From assembly GCF_000741715.1 (NCBI RefSeq), contig NZ_JGZN01000005.1, positions 180,809 to 244,808 on the forward strand: DNA of 64,000 nucleotides, read 5' to 3'. Every line of letters begins with the position of its first letter. The stretch's first letter is position 1. The notes beneath the pieces were generated by a model that saw nothing but the letters and a program-made list of their open reading frames with translations, searched no databases and had not been told where the DNA came from. The translations under genes and the position numbers were made by a program. The DNA comes from Bifidobacterium saguini DSM 23967. GTDB lineage: Bacteria > Actinomycetota > Actinomycetes > Actinomycetales > Bifidobacteriaceae. Shown one piece after another: positions 44,393 to 54,140 of this stretch.

Positions 44393-45100
44393 TCAGTCGG
44401 CCCAAGTGAAATGTTCGGTGCCGGCACCAAGTTCGAAATGCAGTTTGGCAATGCCAAGGCACAGATGTGCCTGTACGCCGTCGAGCGCTTCAGCTTGCAC
44501 CGTGCGGCCATCATCCAGCAGCGTGAACTGCACCGGTTGCTTGCCAAGGGCGCTAGGGGCAAGCATTACGGCTTCAATACCGGCATGGAACCATTCAGGA
44601 GCGTTATCGTAAGAACCAATACCAGAGGCTACCAAGCCAAGTTCTTGGGCTGGTTTGCTGCGATGCGCACGCCCCGGACGTGCACCATGCCCTAACACAA
44701 TCGCGGCTGGCATGCGCTGACCGTCAGCAATCGTCCACGCGCCCTCATGCTCAGCAGTCTCATGCAACACCACCCATGACGTATCCAACCCAAGCGCCAC
44801 GGCCTCCAACGCCAGCATTTCGCCTGCATAGCCGATGATTTCATCCAAATGCTCGGGCGCATCCGCATCATCCGGCCCAATGAGCGCCACGAGGTTATGC
44901 ACGCCGGAAAATCGCCCATAATGAGTGGGGCAGCCGCCGAACGCATCGTCAACATCATGAATGAGCTGAAGAGCCAGCCCATGCGCAGCATTGAGCTTGG
45001 CGACGCTGTTGGATAGCGAGCTGGTATGCTCCGCAGTCAATGGCTCATCGGTGAAGTTGCGAACGGCATGGCGTTCCTTCATGGCCTCAAGCAGATTCAT
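44393..45100 (-). CDS. Nitroreductase family protein
   Basis: A 235-residue FMN-dependent nitroreductase-like enzyme. RHAVRNFTDEPLT near the N-terminus is the FMN-phosphate-binding Arg block, GYAGEMLALEAVALGLDTSWV is the helix of the dimer core, and MPAAIVLGHGA is the conserved late strand. Length and layout suit the Nfsa-like and related proteins. AAGGAGCATT precedes the ATG at 45100. Substrates are not predictable; FMN use is a family inference. Confidence 0.82.
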   Translation of the reverse strand: MNLLEAMKERHAVRNFTDEPLTAEHTSSLSNSVAKLNAAHGLALQLIHDVDDAFGGCPTHYGRFSGVHNLVALIGPDDADAPEHLDEIIGYAGEMLALEAVALGLDTSWVVLHETAEHEGAWTIADGQRMPAAIVLGHGARPGRAHRSKPAQELGLVASGIGSYDNAPEWFHAGIEAVMLAPSALGKQPVQFTLLDDGRTVQAEALDGVQAHLCLGIAKLHFELGAGTEHFTWAD

Positions 45101-45196
45101 AATGCTCCTTCTACGATTCGTGGTTTTTCATTGCTGCTCATGACTATAGGACTTCCCTTGCGGAGATGCCCTGTTTGAGATGGGCATGATGAACAG

Positions 45197-46132
45197 TCAG
45201 TTGCGATGCAGAGAATGCTTCGTCGGCCTGATTACCGACATCAGTACGGCCGCGAAAATCAAAGCGAAGCCGACCAGCGAGCTCCACATGATGCGCTCGC
45301 CCCAGAACAGGGCGGAGAAGGAAACGGCGAACAGGCTTTCGGTGCACATGATGATGGAAGCCTGCGAGGCTGGCACATGAGCCAAGCCGATGTTCTGCAT
45401 GATTTGCGCACTCATTGTGGCACCAAGGAACAGATACAATACGCTGGCCACCACCGATGGTGCCAGCCATCCTGCGTTCGGCGCAGGCTCAGTGGCTATC
45501 GCGCCGACGAAGAACAGTACACCGGCAACCGCGAACTGCACGAAGGTCAGTGCTATCGGGTCGAAGCGTTTAGCATATACGCCGAGGTAGGTGAGGTTGA
45601 AGGAGAAGATGATTGCCGTGGCAATGGTCAGCCAATCGCCCACGCCGAGTGAAAATGAGCCGCCTGGTTTCAGCGAGACGAAGCCTACGCCGATCAGACA
45701 GATGATGCCTGCGATTAGATTGATCAGTCGTGGTTGGTTTTTGGATACTATCCAGGTGACGAACGGCGTCAAAACGCAATAGGCAGCGGTCAGGAACGCG
45801 CTGCGGCCGGGATCGATGGTTTGCAAGCCTGTGGTTTGGGTGACCATCGTGCCCCAATAGGTCAAGCCCACAACCAGCGCCGGCACAATGATTTTCGGTG
45901 TCAGGCTGGGGATGATATGCCTGTGGAACAAAGCAAGCATGCACATGCATGCGCCGAACATGCGGATGGCCATCAACCATTGCGGGGCGATGGCCTCCAT
46001 AGCGAATTTGGCCAGCAGATAGCTGCCGCCCCATAATGCAGCACAGGCGAGCAGCATCAGACGTGCCAGATTCGGAGGAAACGAACGAGACCAGCGGCTA
46101 CGTAGCTTGCTGAAACGCTCGACCAGACCCAT
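45197..46132 (-). CDS. EamA/DMT-type transporter
   Basis: A 311-residue membrane protein with about ten hydrophobic segments in two repeats. The first repeat starts LACAALWGGSYLLAKFAM and the second FLGATMSAQIMQNIGLAHVP, both typical EamA halves. TTGLQTIDPGRSAFLTAAY is a recognised drug/metabolite-transporter stretch. Such proteins export amino acids or other small metabolites. AGAGG precedes the ATG at 46132. The longer frame to 46237 was rejected. Confidence 0.88.
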   Translation of the reverse strand: MGLVERFSKLRSRWSRSFPPNLARLMLLACAALWGGSYLLAKFAMEAIAPQWLMAIRMFGACMCMLALFHRHIIPSLTPKIIVPALVVGLTYWGTMVTQTTGLQTIDPGRSAFLTAAYCVLTPFVTWIVSKNQPRLINLIAGIICLIGVGFVSLKPGGSFSLGVGDWLTIATAIIFSFNLTYLGVYAKRFDPIALTFVQFAVAGVLFFVGAIATEPAPNAGWLAPSVVASVLYLFLGATMSAQIMQNIGLAHVPASQASIIMCTESLFAVSFSALFWGERIMWSSLVGFALIFAAVLMSVIRPTKHSLHRN

Positions 46133-46384
46133 GATGCACCTCTGCTTGATCTCTTTTCTTTCCGGCACATAGGTTACGGGTATGGCCAGCCAAAAACGGG
46201 TGGAATCACCGGCCGCGAGTGTCCGCCATGACATCACGCGATATTTGAAGGTGCCAGGGCGGTTTCGGGGAAGCGTGCATGTTGGAAAGAGAAGGTGAGG
46301 TTACTCACAGCGAACATGCGGGCGGTCGGAGCGTGAATTCGCTAATCTTATACAGGTACTACTGTTCTTCAGAAAGGACTTGCT

Positions 46385-46789
46385 ATGGCAGTCATTACCC
46401 CGGAAATCAAGGAATTCGTGGCCAACAACCTCGGTTGGGTCTCCACCATCTCCAAGGACGGCGAACTGGACCTCGGCCCGAAGATGTCCCTGTTCGTGCT
46501 GGACGACACCCACATCGCCTACCATGAGCGCACTGCCGGTCAGACTTACGAGAACCTGAAGAACGGTTCCCCGCTGGTCATCGCCTTCGCCAACCTGGAG
46601 AAGAAGCAGGGTTACCGCTTCCGCGGCACCGTGACCCTGCACACTGATGACGATATTTACGAGGCTCAGGTCAAGGTTGCCGAGGAGAAGGGCACCAAGA
46701 AGCCGGCTGTGATTCCGGTGCTTGAGGTCACTGAGATTCAGAATCTCGCTTCCGGTCCGACCGCTGGCAAGACCATCGTCAAGGACTGA
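46385..46789 (+). CDS. Pyridoxamine 5'-phosphate oxidase-like flavin-binding protein
   Basis: A 134-residue split-barrel protein. IKEFVANNLGWVSTISKDGE and the beta-strand pattern FVLDDTHIAYHERTAGQTYENL match the PNPOx-like family, which binds FMN or related cofactors. It lacks the C-terminal region of true PdxH, so vitamin B6 synthesis is unlikely. AGAAAGGA precedes the ATG. A hairpin follows. Confidence 0.82.
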   Translation: MAVITPEIKEFVANNLGWVSTISKDGELDLGPKMSLFVLDDTHIAYHERTAGQTYENLKNGSPLVIAFANLEKKQGYRFRGTVTLHTDDDIYEAQVKVAEEKGTKKPAVIPVLEVTEIQNLASGPTAGKTIVKD

Positions 46790-46833
46790 CCTCTGCTTAC
46801 TGCCGCGCGGCAATCGCGTTGGCAATGATGCGA

Positions 46834-46869
46834 TAAAGCCGCTTCGCCGTATCAGGCGGGGCGGCTTTT
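46834..46869. terminator. Terminator between PNPOx-like and methyltransferase genes
   Basis: AAAGCCGC(TTCGCC)/(GGCG)GGGCGGCTTT stem, A/T at both outer ends, between convergent genes. Confidence 0.75.
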
Positions 46870-46884
46870 GCTTATGTTCGCAGG

Positions 46885-48150
46885 TTATGCTTTCACCGTG
46901 GAGATGAGAATATGTCGACCGGTCCTATCGGTGGTGGCGAACAGGTATGTGCTGCCGCCATCCTTGAGCTTGAGTTTTTTGCGCAACGTGTTGACCGGCA
47001 TGGGGAAATTACGTACGGCGATGTTGGCATGAGTCAGTCCTGCGAACGAGGATTTCAACTCTTTTTTGTTCATGCTGGCCACGGATTTGATCGCAAACGA
47101 CCGACCCGGAAAATCATCAACGCGTTGTTCACTAATGAACAAGTGGCTGTTGGGCGCAATCATAGTGACGGGAAAACGCCGTGCAATCACATCAAAGCAT
47201 CCGGCCTTCATGATTGAGGCGTTCGGCTCATAGAGATATTGGGCACTATCGATATCGATTTCGCCGGTTTCCACAGACCGTGTGGACTCATCGGGATTCA
47301 TAGCAACATCACTATTGCCAACGCGATATTCCAACGTTTGCTCATCATTGACGCACACTATGCGCGGTTCATCGCAAATACCGCGCTTCAACACCAGCAA
47401 CAGATCCTTGCACTCATTGCCTGTGGACACAACATGCACTTCATGCACTGAACCAGCGAAATCGTCGACGGTTTTATGCCAATCCAGCATAGGGGAGAGT
47501 TTGACTACTACCACAGGAGCTTTGGACAGCAGCTGACTCTGTAAAGCCAAAACATCCGGTGTACAGTCGGCAATCGCATACGTGCGCGAACCATGACTAT
47601 CACGGCGAGCAGGGTCAAGGAACAACATTGAAACGGATTCAAGCTTGTTCAATACTTCAGTGGAATCATCATTGATGACCTGCACTGAATCCAATCCAAG
47701 CAGCGGAAAATTATGGCGTGCGATCTCGCACAGATTCGACTGCCGTTCCACATACGTGGCCTGGTCGAACGCGCGCGCCATGTAAGAGAAATCCACGCCG
47801 AAGCCACCAGTCAGATCAACGAGCGATGTACTCGGCAGAACAGAGGAAGGAGCCGGCGAAACGTGCATGGTTTCCGCAAGTAATCGCGCGGCCAACCTTG
47901 CCTTATATTGAGCGGTGAACTGGGAGGAACACTGTTCCATCGGCACCTGAGGAGGGAAAATCAGCCCATCGCACGCAGCCCAGTCAGGAAGTTTGACTTG
48001 CGCACGCTGCCAGCCGGCAATTTGCTCCAACGCGAATGGCAAGTCTACTTCGGCGCCGCGCTTGGCATGCAACGCCAGCTCGCGCACATCCTCATGACGA
48101 TGCTCGGCGATAAACGCCCACGTTTGTTCGGTAATCTCCACGTACGCCAT
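46885..48150 (-). CDS. SAM-dependent methyltransferase with THUMP-like C-terminal domain
   Basis: A 421-residue cytoplasmic protein. The Rossmann SAM site is DLTGGFGVDFSYMA (about residue 117), followed by ATYVERQ and the acidic loops MLFLDPARRD and VVVKLSPMLDW. The C-terminal part (KRRDV-like VIARRFPVTM, SFAGLTHANIAVRNFPM and the TGRHILISTVK end) is the THUMP-like domain seen with class I RNA methyltransferases. The substrate is probably an RNA. The start at 48150 begins a well-formed conserved N-terminus. Confidence 0.82.
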   Translation of the reverse strand: MAYVEITEQTWAFIAEHRHEDVRELALHAKRGAEVDLPFALEQIAGWQRAQVKLPDWAACDGLIFPPQVPMEQCSSQFTAQYKARLAARLLAETMHVSPAPSSVLPSTSLVDLTGGFGVDFSYMARAFDQATYVERQSNLCEIARHNFPLLGLDSVQVINDDSTEVLNKLESVSMLFLDPARRDSHGSRTYAIADCTPDVLALQSQLLSKAPVVVVKLSPMLDWHKTVDDFAGSVHEVHVVSTGNECKDLLLVLKRGICDEPRIVCVNDEQTLEYRVGNSDVAMNPDESTRSVETGEIDIDSAQYLYEPNASIMKAGCFDVIARRFPVTMIAPNSHLFISEQRVDDFPGRSFAIKSVASMNKKELKSSFAGLTHANIAVRNFPMPVNTLRKKLKLKDGGSTYLFATTDRTGRHILISTVKA

Positions 48151-48215
48151 TGTACGGGGCGATTTTGGTCTCCATAGGTCATGATGTGATGAGTATTAGG
48201 TCAAAGGAGGCTCAC

Positions 48216-49061
48216 ATGATCGACGAAGTAGTGATGCTACGCCACGGACGCACGCAATACAATCTTCAACACCGACTGCAAGGCCAGATCGATGTGCCGT
48301 TGGACATCGTGGGCCAATGGCAGGCGGACCAAAGCGGCTATGCGCTCGCCAGCCGATTCTACTGGGCGAAAATCAACCGTCTGGCCGCTCACCCCGAGTC
48401 GATCGCACAGCCGCCGCAGACCGCAGCCGAACGCACCGACATCAACCAGTACCGTGAAGCGCCAGCCGCCGCTCGCCGCATGGTGGTCATTTCTTCCGAC
48501 CTATTCCGCGCACAACAAACCGCACACGCATTCGCCGATCTGCTCGGTCTCGAAGTCACCTGCGACACCCGACTACGCGAACGCAGCTTCGGACAATGGG
48601 AAGGCCTGACCCGCGAACAAATCAAAACCATTGACGCCGAAGCATACGCCTCATGGAAACAGCATACGGGTGGTGAAACACGCTACGGCGTGGAAAGCAG
48701 AGCCCAAGTAGGCGAGCGCGGCGCCAACGCAGTCCGTGAACTGGTAACCGACCCCGCGTACAACAATGACCATCCCACCACGATGATGCTGGTCGGCCAC
48801 GGATCCTGGATCACCGCCACCATCGCCAATCTTCTCGGATTGGATCCAGACGGCATGAACACGCTCGGCGGTATGCGCAACGCCTGCTGGTGCAGGCTCA
48901 AAGTACGCCATACCGTCAACGGCCAACCATCCGCACAACCACTATTCGAACTTGAGGAATACAACAAGGCGCCCGCCATTGCAGACAGCGCCGATTGGGA
49001 GAATGGGCCATCTGATTTGCGTGGCTCCAACATGCTGGACTGGCAGCCTATCGTCTGGTAA
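48216..49061 (+). CDS. Histidine phosphatase family protein (phosphoglycerate mutase-like)
   Basis: A 281-residue protein. The phospho-His motif LRHGRTQYN is at residues about 8-16, the second catalytic part RERSFGQWEGLTREQI follows, and the C-terminal VGHGSWITATIANLLGL gives the second His. The family includes phosphoglycerate mutases and broad phosphatases. The extra residues inserted after VGQWQADQSGYALASRF, and length above true mutases, suggest a phosphatase. AAAGGAGG fixes the ATG at 48216. Confidence 0.85.
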   Translation: MIDEVVMLRHGRTQYNLQHRLQGQIDVPLDIVGQWQADQSGYALASRFYWAKINRLAAHPESIAQPPQTAAERTDINQYREAPAAARRMVVISSDLFRAQQTAHAFADLLGLEVTCDTRLRERSFGQWEGLTREQIKTIDAEAYASWKQHTGGETRYGVESRAQVGERGANAVRELVTDPAYNNDHPTTMMLVGHGSWITATIANLLGLDPDGMNTLGGMRNACWCRLKVRHTVNGQPSAQPLFELEEYNKAPAIADSADWENGPSDLRGSNMLDWQPIVW

Positions 49062-49138
49062 GACGCGTCCGACAGACGTACAATCAGCTCCGCAAACCGC
49101 GCTGCCGCACAAGTTCGCACGGTAGGTCTAGACTAATC

Positions 49139-49153
49139 ACGGTTTTAAACCGT
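49139..49153. promoter_or_regulatory. Small palindrome upstream of the CorA gene
   Basis: ACGGTTTTAAACCGT, 7-base arms about one base. It lies 45 bases before the CorA start and may overlap its promoter. Confidence 0.35.
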
Positions 49154-49197
49154 ACAGCGATAGAACATAGGAAAGCGCGGAAGGCGGGTGAGACGGC

Positions 49198-50148
49198 ATG
49201 CTGAGAATCTTCAGCTCAATCAACAACCAAGTGGAGCAGATCGAGAAACCGGAAAACGGTTCCTGGTTATGTTTAAGCGAACCTACGGATGTTGAACTCG
49301 CCACCGTCGCCTCACAAACCGGCATCGACCTCGCTGACCTGCGCGCCCCTCTGGATGATGAGGAACGTTCTCGCGTGGACGTGGAAGACGACTACACGAT
49401 GATCATCGTCGACATCCCCACCGTGGAGGAACGCGGCGGACGCGACTGGTATGAGACCATCCCGTTGTCGATTATCGTGACCGAAAACCTCATCATCACC
49501 GTCTGCATGCAAGACACGCCCGTGCTGCACCCGTTCATGGAAGGCACGATTCGCGGCTTCAACACGTATATGCGCTCGCGATTCATTCTGCAGATCCTCT
49601 ACCGCAACGCCACGATGTATCTGCGTTACCTGCGCATCATCGACCGTGAAAGCGACAAGCTGGAACTGAAGCTACGCCACTCCATGCAGAACCGCGAGAT
49701 CGTGATGCTCATGGAGCTTTCCAAGACTTTGGTGTATTTCACCACCTCGCTGAAATCAAACGAAATCGTGATGGAAAAGCTCACCACGCTGCAACGCATC
49801 AAGCAGTATCCGGATGACGAGGACCTGCTGGACGACGTGATTACCGAAAACAAGCAGGCTATCGAGATGGCTAACATCTACAGCGGCGTTCTTGCGAACA
49901 TGACTGATGCCTTCGCGTCCATTGTGTCGAACAATCTGAACAACGTGATGCGTATCTTCACCATCATCTCCATCACCTTGTCTATTCCGACGTTGATTTT
50001 CTCCATGTATGGCATGAACTTCCAAGAGGGCATGCTGGGCATGCCGTTAAGTGACAAGTCGTGGGGATTCGTGGCGATTATTCTCATTTCCATCGCATTG
50101 TCCGCAGTGGTCACTTGGTTCCTCACCCGTTCACGCATGTTCAAATAA
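49198..50148 (+). CDS. CorA-like divalent cation transporter
   Basis: A 316-residue protein with a long cytoplasmic domain and two C-terminal membrane segments. The signature YGMNFQEG (about residue 275) sits in the loop between them. The first segment is FTIISITLSIPTLIFSMYG and the last GFVAIILISIALSAVVTWF. CorA channels take up magnesium, cobalt or nickel. The family member here has the usual GMN, so magnesium is the likely ion. The ATG at 49198 is preceded by a weak GGCGGGTGAG. An amino-acid-binding lipoprotein gene starts 4 bases after its stop. Confidence 0.9.
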   Translation: MLRIFSSINNQVEQIEKPENGSWLCLSEPTDVELATVASQTGIDLADLRAPLDDEERSRVDVEDDYTMIIVDIPTVEERGGRDWYETIPLSIIVTENLIITVCMQDTPVLHPFMEGTIRGFNTYMRSRFILQILYRNATMYLRYLRIIDRESDKLELKLRHSMQNREIVMLMELSKTLVYFTTSLKSNEIVMEKLTTLQRIKQYPDDEDLLDDVITENKQAIEMANIYSGVLANMTDAFASIVSNNLNNVMRIFTIISITLSIPTLIFSMYGMNFQEGMLGMPLSDKSWGFVAIILISIALSAVVTWFLTRSRMFK

Positions 50149-50152
50149 CACC

Positions 50153-51007
50153 ATGCGAGTCAAGCGAACGATTGCTGCATCAGCGGCGGCTGTGATGATG
50201 GCAATGCCGCTGAGCGGCTGCGGGCAGATTCAAGTCACCACCGTTTCCGGTTCCCCGGAAGGCCCCACCATTGCCATCGGCGTCACTGCCGATGAGCCTG
50301 CGGTGGGCATGTGGCATGACGGCACTTATGAAGGATTCGATGTGACGGTGGCCAAATATGTGGCCGCGCGTCTTGGCTACGCGAATAAGCAAATCGTTTT
50401 CAAACAGGTTCGTCCGGAAACCAGACAATCCATGCTCGACAACGGGCAAGTGGATATGGTGGTGGCTTCCTGGCCTATTACCGACCAATCTCGCGCCGCA
50501 GTCGATTTTGCTGGTCCCTATCTCACGGCAGGCGTGGGATTGCTGGTACGGGCCAGTGATCGCGCTGATTACGAAAAGGAGCATGGCACAGTCGGCGATG
50601 TGAACCAGCGAGATATCTGTGCGGTGCAAGGAGACGAAACAGCGAGCCTGTTCCAAACGAATCATCCTGAAGCCAACATGCAGGAACGCGATAGTTACGC
50701 GCAATGCGTCACCGCGTTACAGGCTGGTGCTGCGGATGCCATTGTCGCCGATACAGCGATTCTCGGAGGCTTGCGCCAAGCCAACGGGCCGCAATATACG
50801 GTGGTGCTCACAGATCAGGGAACCGTTGAATATGGCATTGCGGTAGGCAAAGGCACAGCCGAACTTGCCGGCAAAATCGCCGAAGCATTACAGAACATGA
50901 TTGATGACGGTAGCTGGACCGCTGCGCGCGACGAGTTGAAACAGCAGAGCAAACTATCCGTAAAACTTGGCGGCACGCCTCAGGCCATCGTCTCGGATGA
51001 TGAATAG
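50153..51007 (+). CDS. Amino acid ABC transporter substrate-binding lipoprotein, orphan
   Basis: A 284-residue family-3 binding protein. A signal peptide with lipobox (MPLSGCG) is at the N-terminus. The mature part has EGFDVTVAKYVAARLGY, the ligand Arg region FKQVRPETRQSMLDNGQVD and the late VEYGIAVGKGTAEL. The family binds polar amino acids such as glutamate or glutamine. No permease or ATPase gene lies nearby. The ATG at 50153 was chosen because the lipoprotein signal begins there. There is no clear ribosome binding site, so translation may be coupled to the CorA gene. Confidence 0.85.
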   Translation: MRVKRTIAASAAAVMMAMPLSGCGQIQVTTVSGSPEGPTIAIGVTADEPAVGMWHDGTYEGFDVTVAKYVAARLGYANKQIVFKQVRPETRQSMLDNGQVDMVVASWPITDQSRAAVDFAGPYLTAGVGLLVRASDRADYEKEHGTVGDVNQRDICAVQGDETASLFQTNHPEANMQERDSYAQCVTALQAGAADAIVADTAILGGLRQANGPQYTVVLTDQGTVEYGIAVGKGTAELAGKIAEALQNMIDDGSWTAARDELKQQSKLSVKLGGTPQAIVSDDE

Positions 51008-51049
51008 CGTTAAGAACCGTGTCCAGTTACGCGGCTACCTTGCTGATTT

Positions 51050-54013
51050 ATGAGTGACAACGAGAAGAGCACGCAAACCGCAGAGCCCAGCTTCCGCTAC
51101 AACGCTGAACTGGCGCAGGATATCGAAAACAAATGGCAGAAAATCTGGGATGAGCGCGGCACCTTCTGGGCCGCCAACGTCAATGGTGATCTGAAGGACG
51201 GTAAGGGCCGCAACGCTGAAGGCCGTACCGCTTACTTCGCTATGGACATGTTCCCCTACCCGTCCGGCAAGGGCCTGCATGTGGGCCATCCGCTCGGCTA
51301 TCTGGCCTCCGATGTGGTGAGTCGCTACCACCGCATGAAGGGCGAGAACGTGCTGCATGCTATGGGTTACGATGCCTTCGGTCTGCCTGCCGAACAGTAC
51401 GCTGTGCAGACCGGTCAGCATCCGCGCGTGACCACTGAGGCGAACATCGCCAACATGTCCCGTCAGCTGCACCGCATGGGCTTAAGCTTCGACAATCGCC
51501 GTACCTTCGCCACCATCGATCCCGGTTATGTGCGTTGGACCCAGTGGATTTTCTCTCGTATCTACGAATCCTGGTATGACGACGAAGCCACCAACCCGTC
51601 CGGTACCAAGGGTTCCGCACGCCCGATCAGCGAACTGATCGCCAAGTTCGAATCCGGCGAGAAGGCTATCCCCGGTCATGAATCCGACGGCAAGGCATGG
51701 GGTGATCTCACCGAAGCCGAACAGCAGGATATCCTGAACGATTTCCGTCTGGCCTACATCTCCAAGTCCCCGGTCAACTGGTGCCCGGGTCTGGGCACTG
51801 TGCTCGCCAACGAGGAGGTCACCGCCGAAGGCAAGTCCGAACGCGGCAACTTCCCGGTATTCCAGCGTGAACTGCGTCAGTGGTCCATGCGTATCACCAA
51901 GTACGGCCACCGCCTGATTGAAGACCTCGACGGCATCAACTGGCCGGAAAAGGTCAAGCTCATGCAGCGCAACTGGATCGGCGAATCCCACGGCGCATCC
52001 GTGCATTTCGAGGTTCCCACTGCCGATGGCGTCAAGGACATGGAGATCTACACCACTCGTCCTGACACCCTGTTTGGCACCACGTTCGCTGTGGTCTCTC
52101 CGGAGCATGAGCTGCTCCAGTACGTGCCGGCCGAATGGCCCGCCGATGTGCCGGAAGCATGGAAGGGCGGCTACGCCACCCCAGCCGAAGGCATGAAGGC
52201 CTACCGTATCGCAGCCGAATCCAAGACCGCCAAGGACCGCGTGGATGAAGCCGGTGAAAAGACCGGTCTGTTCACCGGCCTGTACGCCATCAACCCGATC
52301 ACTGGTGCCAAGCTTCCGCTGTTCACCGCCGACTATGTGCTGATGGATTACGGCACCGGTGCCATCATGGCCGTACCAGGCGGCGACCAGCGCGATTACG
52401 ACTTCGCCACGAAGTTCGGTCTGCCGGTTATCTACACCGTGCAGCCGCTGCCGGAATCCGGTGATGATCTGGTCAACTATGAAGGCAAGGCCCCGTTTGT
52501 CTCCCACGATGGCATCGTTATCAACTCTTCCGTGGAGGCAACCAAGGCTGCCGGCGACGCGTTGAGCCTGAACGGTCTCAGGGTCGATGAGGCCATCGCC
52601 AAGGTCAACGCATGGCTCGAATCTGCAGGCGTGGGCAAGGGCACGGTATCCTACCGTCTGCGCGACTGGCTGTTCTCCCGCCAGCGCTACTGGGGCGAAC
52701 CGTTCCCGATCGTCTACGGCGAAGACGGCACCCCGCACCTGCTGCCGGACTCCGCACTGCCGATCAACCTGCCGGACGTGCCGGATTACGAGCCTCGCAC
52801 CTTCGACCCGATGGATGCCGAATCCAACCCTGAGGCTCCACTGAGCCGCAACGAGGACTGGGTCAAGGTCGAGCTCGACCTGGGCGACGGCAAGAAGACC
52901 TATTACCGCGACACCAACACCATGCCGAACTGGGCTGGCTCCTGCTGGTACTACATGCGCTATATCGACCCGACCGACACCGCTCACATGGTGGAGAAGG
53001 ACGAGTTCGACTACTGGATGGGCCCGAACCACAACAAGTACTCCGGCGATGAGGGTGGCGTGGACCTGTACATCGGCGGTGTGGAGCATGCCGTGCTGCA
53101 CCTGCTGTACTCCCGCTTCTGGCACAAGATCCTCTTCGATCTGGGCTACGTGGATTCCGCCGAACCGTTCCACAAGCTGTTCAACCAGGGCATGATTCAG
53201 GCATACGCCTACACCGATGATCGCGGCCAGTACGTGCCGGCCGATGAGGTTGTGGAAGGCCCGGCCGATGCCTCCGGCGAGCCGACGTTCACTTGGAACG
53301 GCGAACACGCCAACCGTGAATTCGGCAAGATGGGTAAGAGCCTCAAGAACATCGTGACCCCGGACTTCATGTACGAGAACTACGGTGCCGACACCTTCCG
53401 CCTGTACGAGATGAGCATGGGTCCGCTGGATGAATCCCGCCCGTGGAACACGCGCAACGTGGTCGGTGGCATGCGTTTCCTGCAGCGTCTGTGGCGTAAC
53501 GTGATCGATGAGACCACGGGTGAAGCTCATGTGTCCGAAGACGCTCCGGATGAGAAGACCCTGAAGCTGCTCAACAACACGATTGCAGAAGTGACCGCGG
53601 AAATGGAAGGCATGCGCCCGAACACCGCCATCGCCAAGCTCATCGTGCTCAACAACCACCTGACCTCCTTGAAGTCGGTGCCGCGCGCCGCCGTCGAGCC
53701 GCTGATTCTGATGCTCGCTCCGATTGCCCCGCACATTTGCGAGGAGATGTGGAACAAGCTCGGCCATCCCGAGTCCCTGTCCGCCGAGCCGTGGCCGGTG
53801 GCTGACGAGCGTTATGTGGGCCACGATACCGTGACCGCCGTGGTGCAGATCAAGGGCAAGGTGCGTGCCAAGCTCGAAGTGCCGGTGGACATCGATCCGG
53901 CCGAACTGGAGAAGATGGCTCTGGCAGCCGTGGCAGAACGTCTTGGCGGCAAGGAGCCGCGCAAGGTCATCGTCAAGGCGCCGAAGATTGTTTCCATCGT
54001 GCCCGTGGAGTAG
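51050..54013 (+). CDS. leuS: Leucyl-tRNA synthetase
   Basis: A 987-residue class I synthetase. The HIGH-type motif is GLHVGHPLGY (about residue 78), the KMSKS-type motif is KMGKSLKN (about residue 760), and the editing domain shows TTRPDTLFGTTF and GDQRDYDFA. Length is on the large side for LeuS, in keeping with actinobacterial forms. The ATG at 51050 has no clear ribosome binding site, and no T-box leader fits into the 42-base gap upstream. It charges tRNA-Leu with leucine. Confidence 0.97.
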   Translation: MSDNEKSTQTAEPSFRYNAELAQDIENKWQKIWDERGTFWAANVNGDLKDGKGRNAEGRTAYFAMDMFPYPSGKGLHVGHPLGYLASDVVSRYHRMKGENVLHAMGYDAFGLPAEQYAVQTGQHPRVTTEANIANMSRQLHRMGLSFDNRRTFATIDPGYVRWTQWIFSRIYESWYDDEATNPSGTKGSARPISELIAKFESGEKAIPGHESDGKAWGDLTEAEQQDILNDFRLAYISKSPVNWCPGLGTVLANEEVTAEGKSERGNFPVFQRELRQWSMRITKYGHRLIEDLDGINWPEKVKLMQRNWIGESHGASVHFEVPTADGVKDMEIYTTRPDTLFGTTFAVVSPEHELLQYVPAEWPADVPEAWKGGYATPAEGMKAYRIAAESKTAKDRVDEAGEKTGLFTGLYAINPITGAKLPLFTADYVLMDYGTGAIMAVPGGDQRDYDFATKFGLPVIYTVQPLPESGDDLVNYEGKAPFVSHDGIVINSSVEATKAAGDALSLNGLRVDEAIAKVNAWLESAGVGKGTVSYRLRDWLFSRQRYWGEPFPIVYGEDGTPHLLPDSALPINLPDVPDYEPRTFDPMDAESNPEAPLSRNEDWVKVELDLGDGKKTYYRDTNTMPNWAGSCWYYMRYIDPTDTAHMVEKDEFDYWMGPNHNKYSGDEGGVDLYIGGVEHAVLHLLYSRFWHKILFDLGYVDSAEPFHKLFNQGMIQAYAYTDDRGQYVPADEVVEGPADASGEPTFTWNGEHANREFGKMGKSLKNIVTPDFMYENYGADTFRLYEMSMGPLDESRPWNTRNVVGGMRFLQRLWRNVIDETTGEAHVSEDAPDEKTLKLLNNTIAEVTAEMEGMRPNTAIAKLIVLNNHLTSLKSVPRAAVEPLILMLAPIAPHICEEMWNKLGHPESLSAEPWPVADERYVGHDTVTAVVQIKGKVRAKLEVPVDIDPAELEKMALAAVAERLGGKEPRKVIVKAPKIVSIVPVE

Positions 54014-54018
54014 CTGGT

Positions 54019-54073
54019 TCTGGCTCCCCTCCTTGAGGGGAGTTGTCAGCATAGCCGACTGGAGAGGAGTAGT
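54019..54073 (-). repeat. Palindromic repeat family, intergenic copy
   Basis: On the minus strand: CTACTCCTCTCCAGTCGGCT then ATGCTGACAACTCCCCTCAA GGAGGGGAGCC. Same order of dyads as the copy at 33907-33955, in the opposite orientation. It starts six bases after the leuS stop. Confidence 0.82.
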
Positions 54074-54092
54074 TGAGAGTGAATGCTCCTAA

Positions 54093-54101
54093 TGTGGATA
54101 A
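54093..54101 (-). promoter_or_regulatory. Perfect DnaA-box consensus (TTATCCACA on the minus strand)
   Basis: TGTGGATAA on the plus strand, between leuS and comEA, seven bases before the second copy of the 18-base repeat. See also 5829-5837. Confidence 0.5.
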
Positions 54102-54107
54102 CTTCGT

Positions 54108-54125
54108 AAGCTAGAACCACATACC
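54108..54125 (+). repeat. 18-base exact repeat, copy 2 (AAGCTAGAACCACATACC)
   Basis: Identical to 5879-5896 on the same strand, again upstream of a plus-strand gene and close to a DnaA-box match. Confidence 0.7.
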
Positions 54126-54140
54126 CCGTTTCAGCTGGAC

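Noticed and set aside
51008..51049. A T-box or other leader upstream of leuS
   Set aside because: The gap to the preceding gene is 42 bases, too short for a T-box, and no specifier stem is seen.
51482..54052. An 856-codon antisense frame across leuS
   Set aside because: Typical shadow of a highly expressed gene with biased codons. No promoter or ribosome binding site and no domain pattern.
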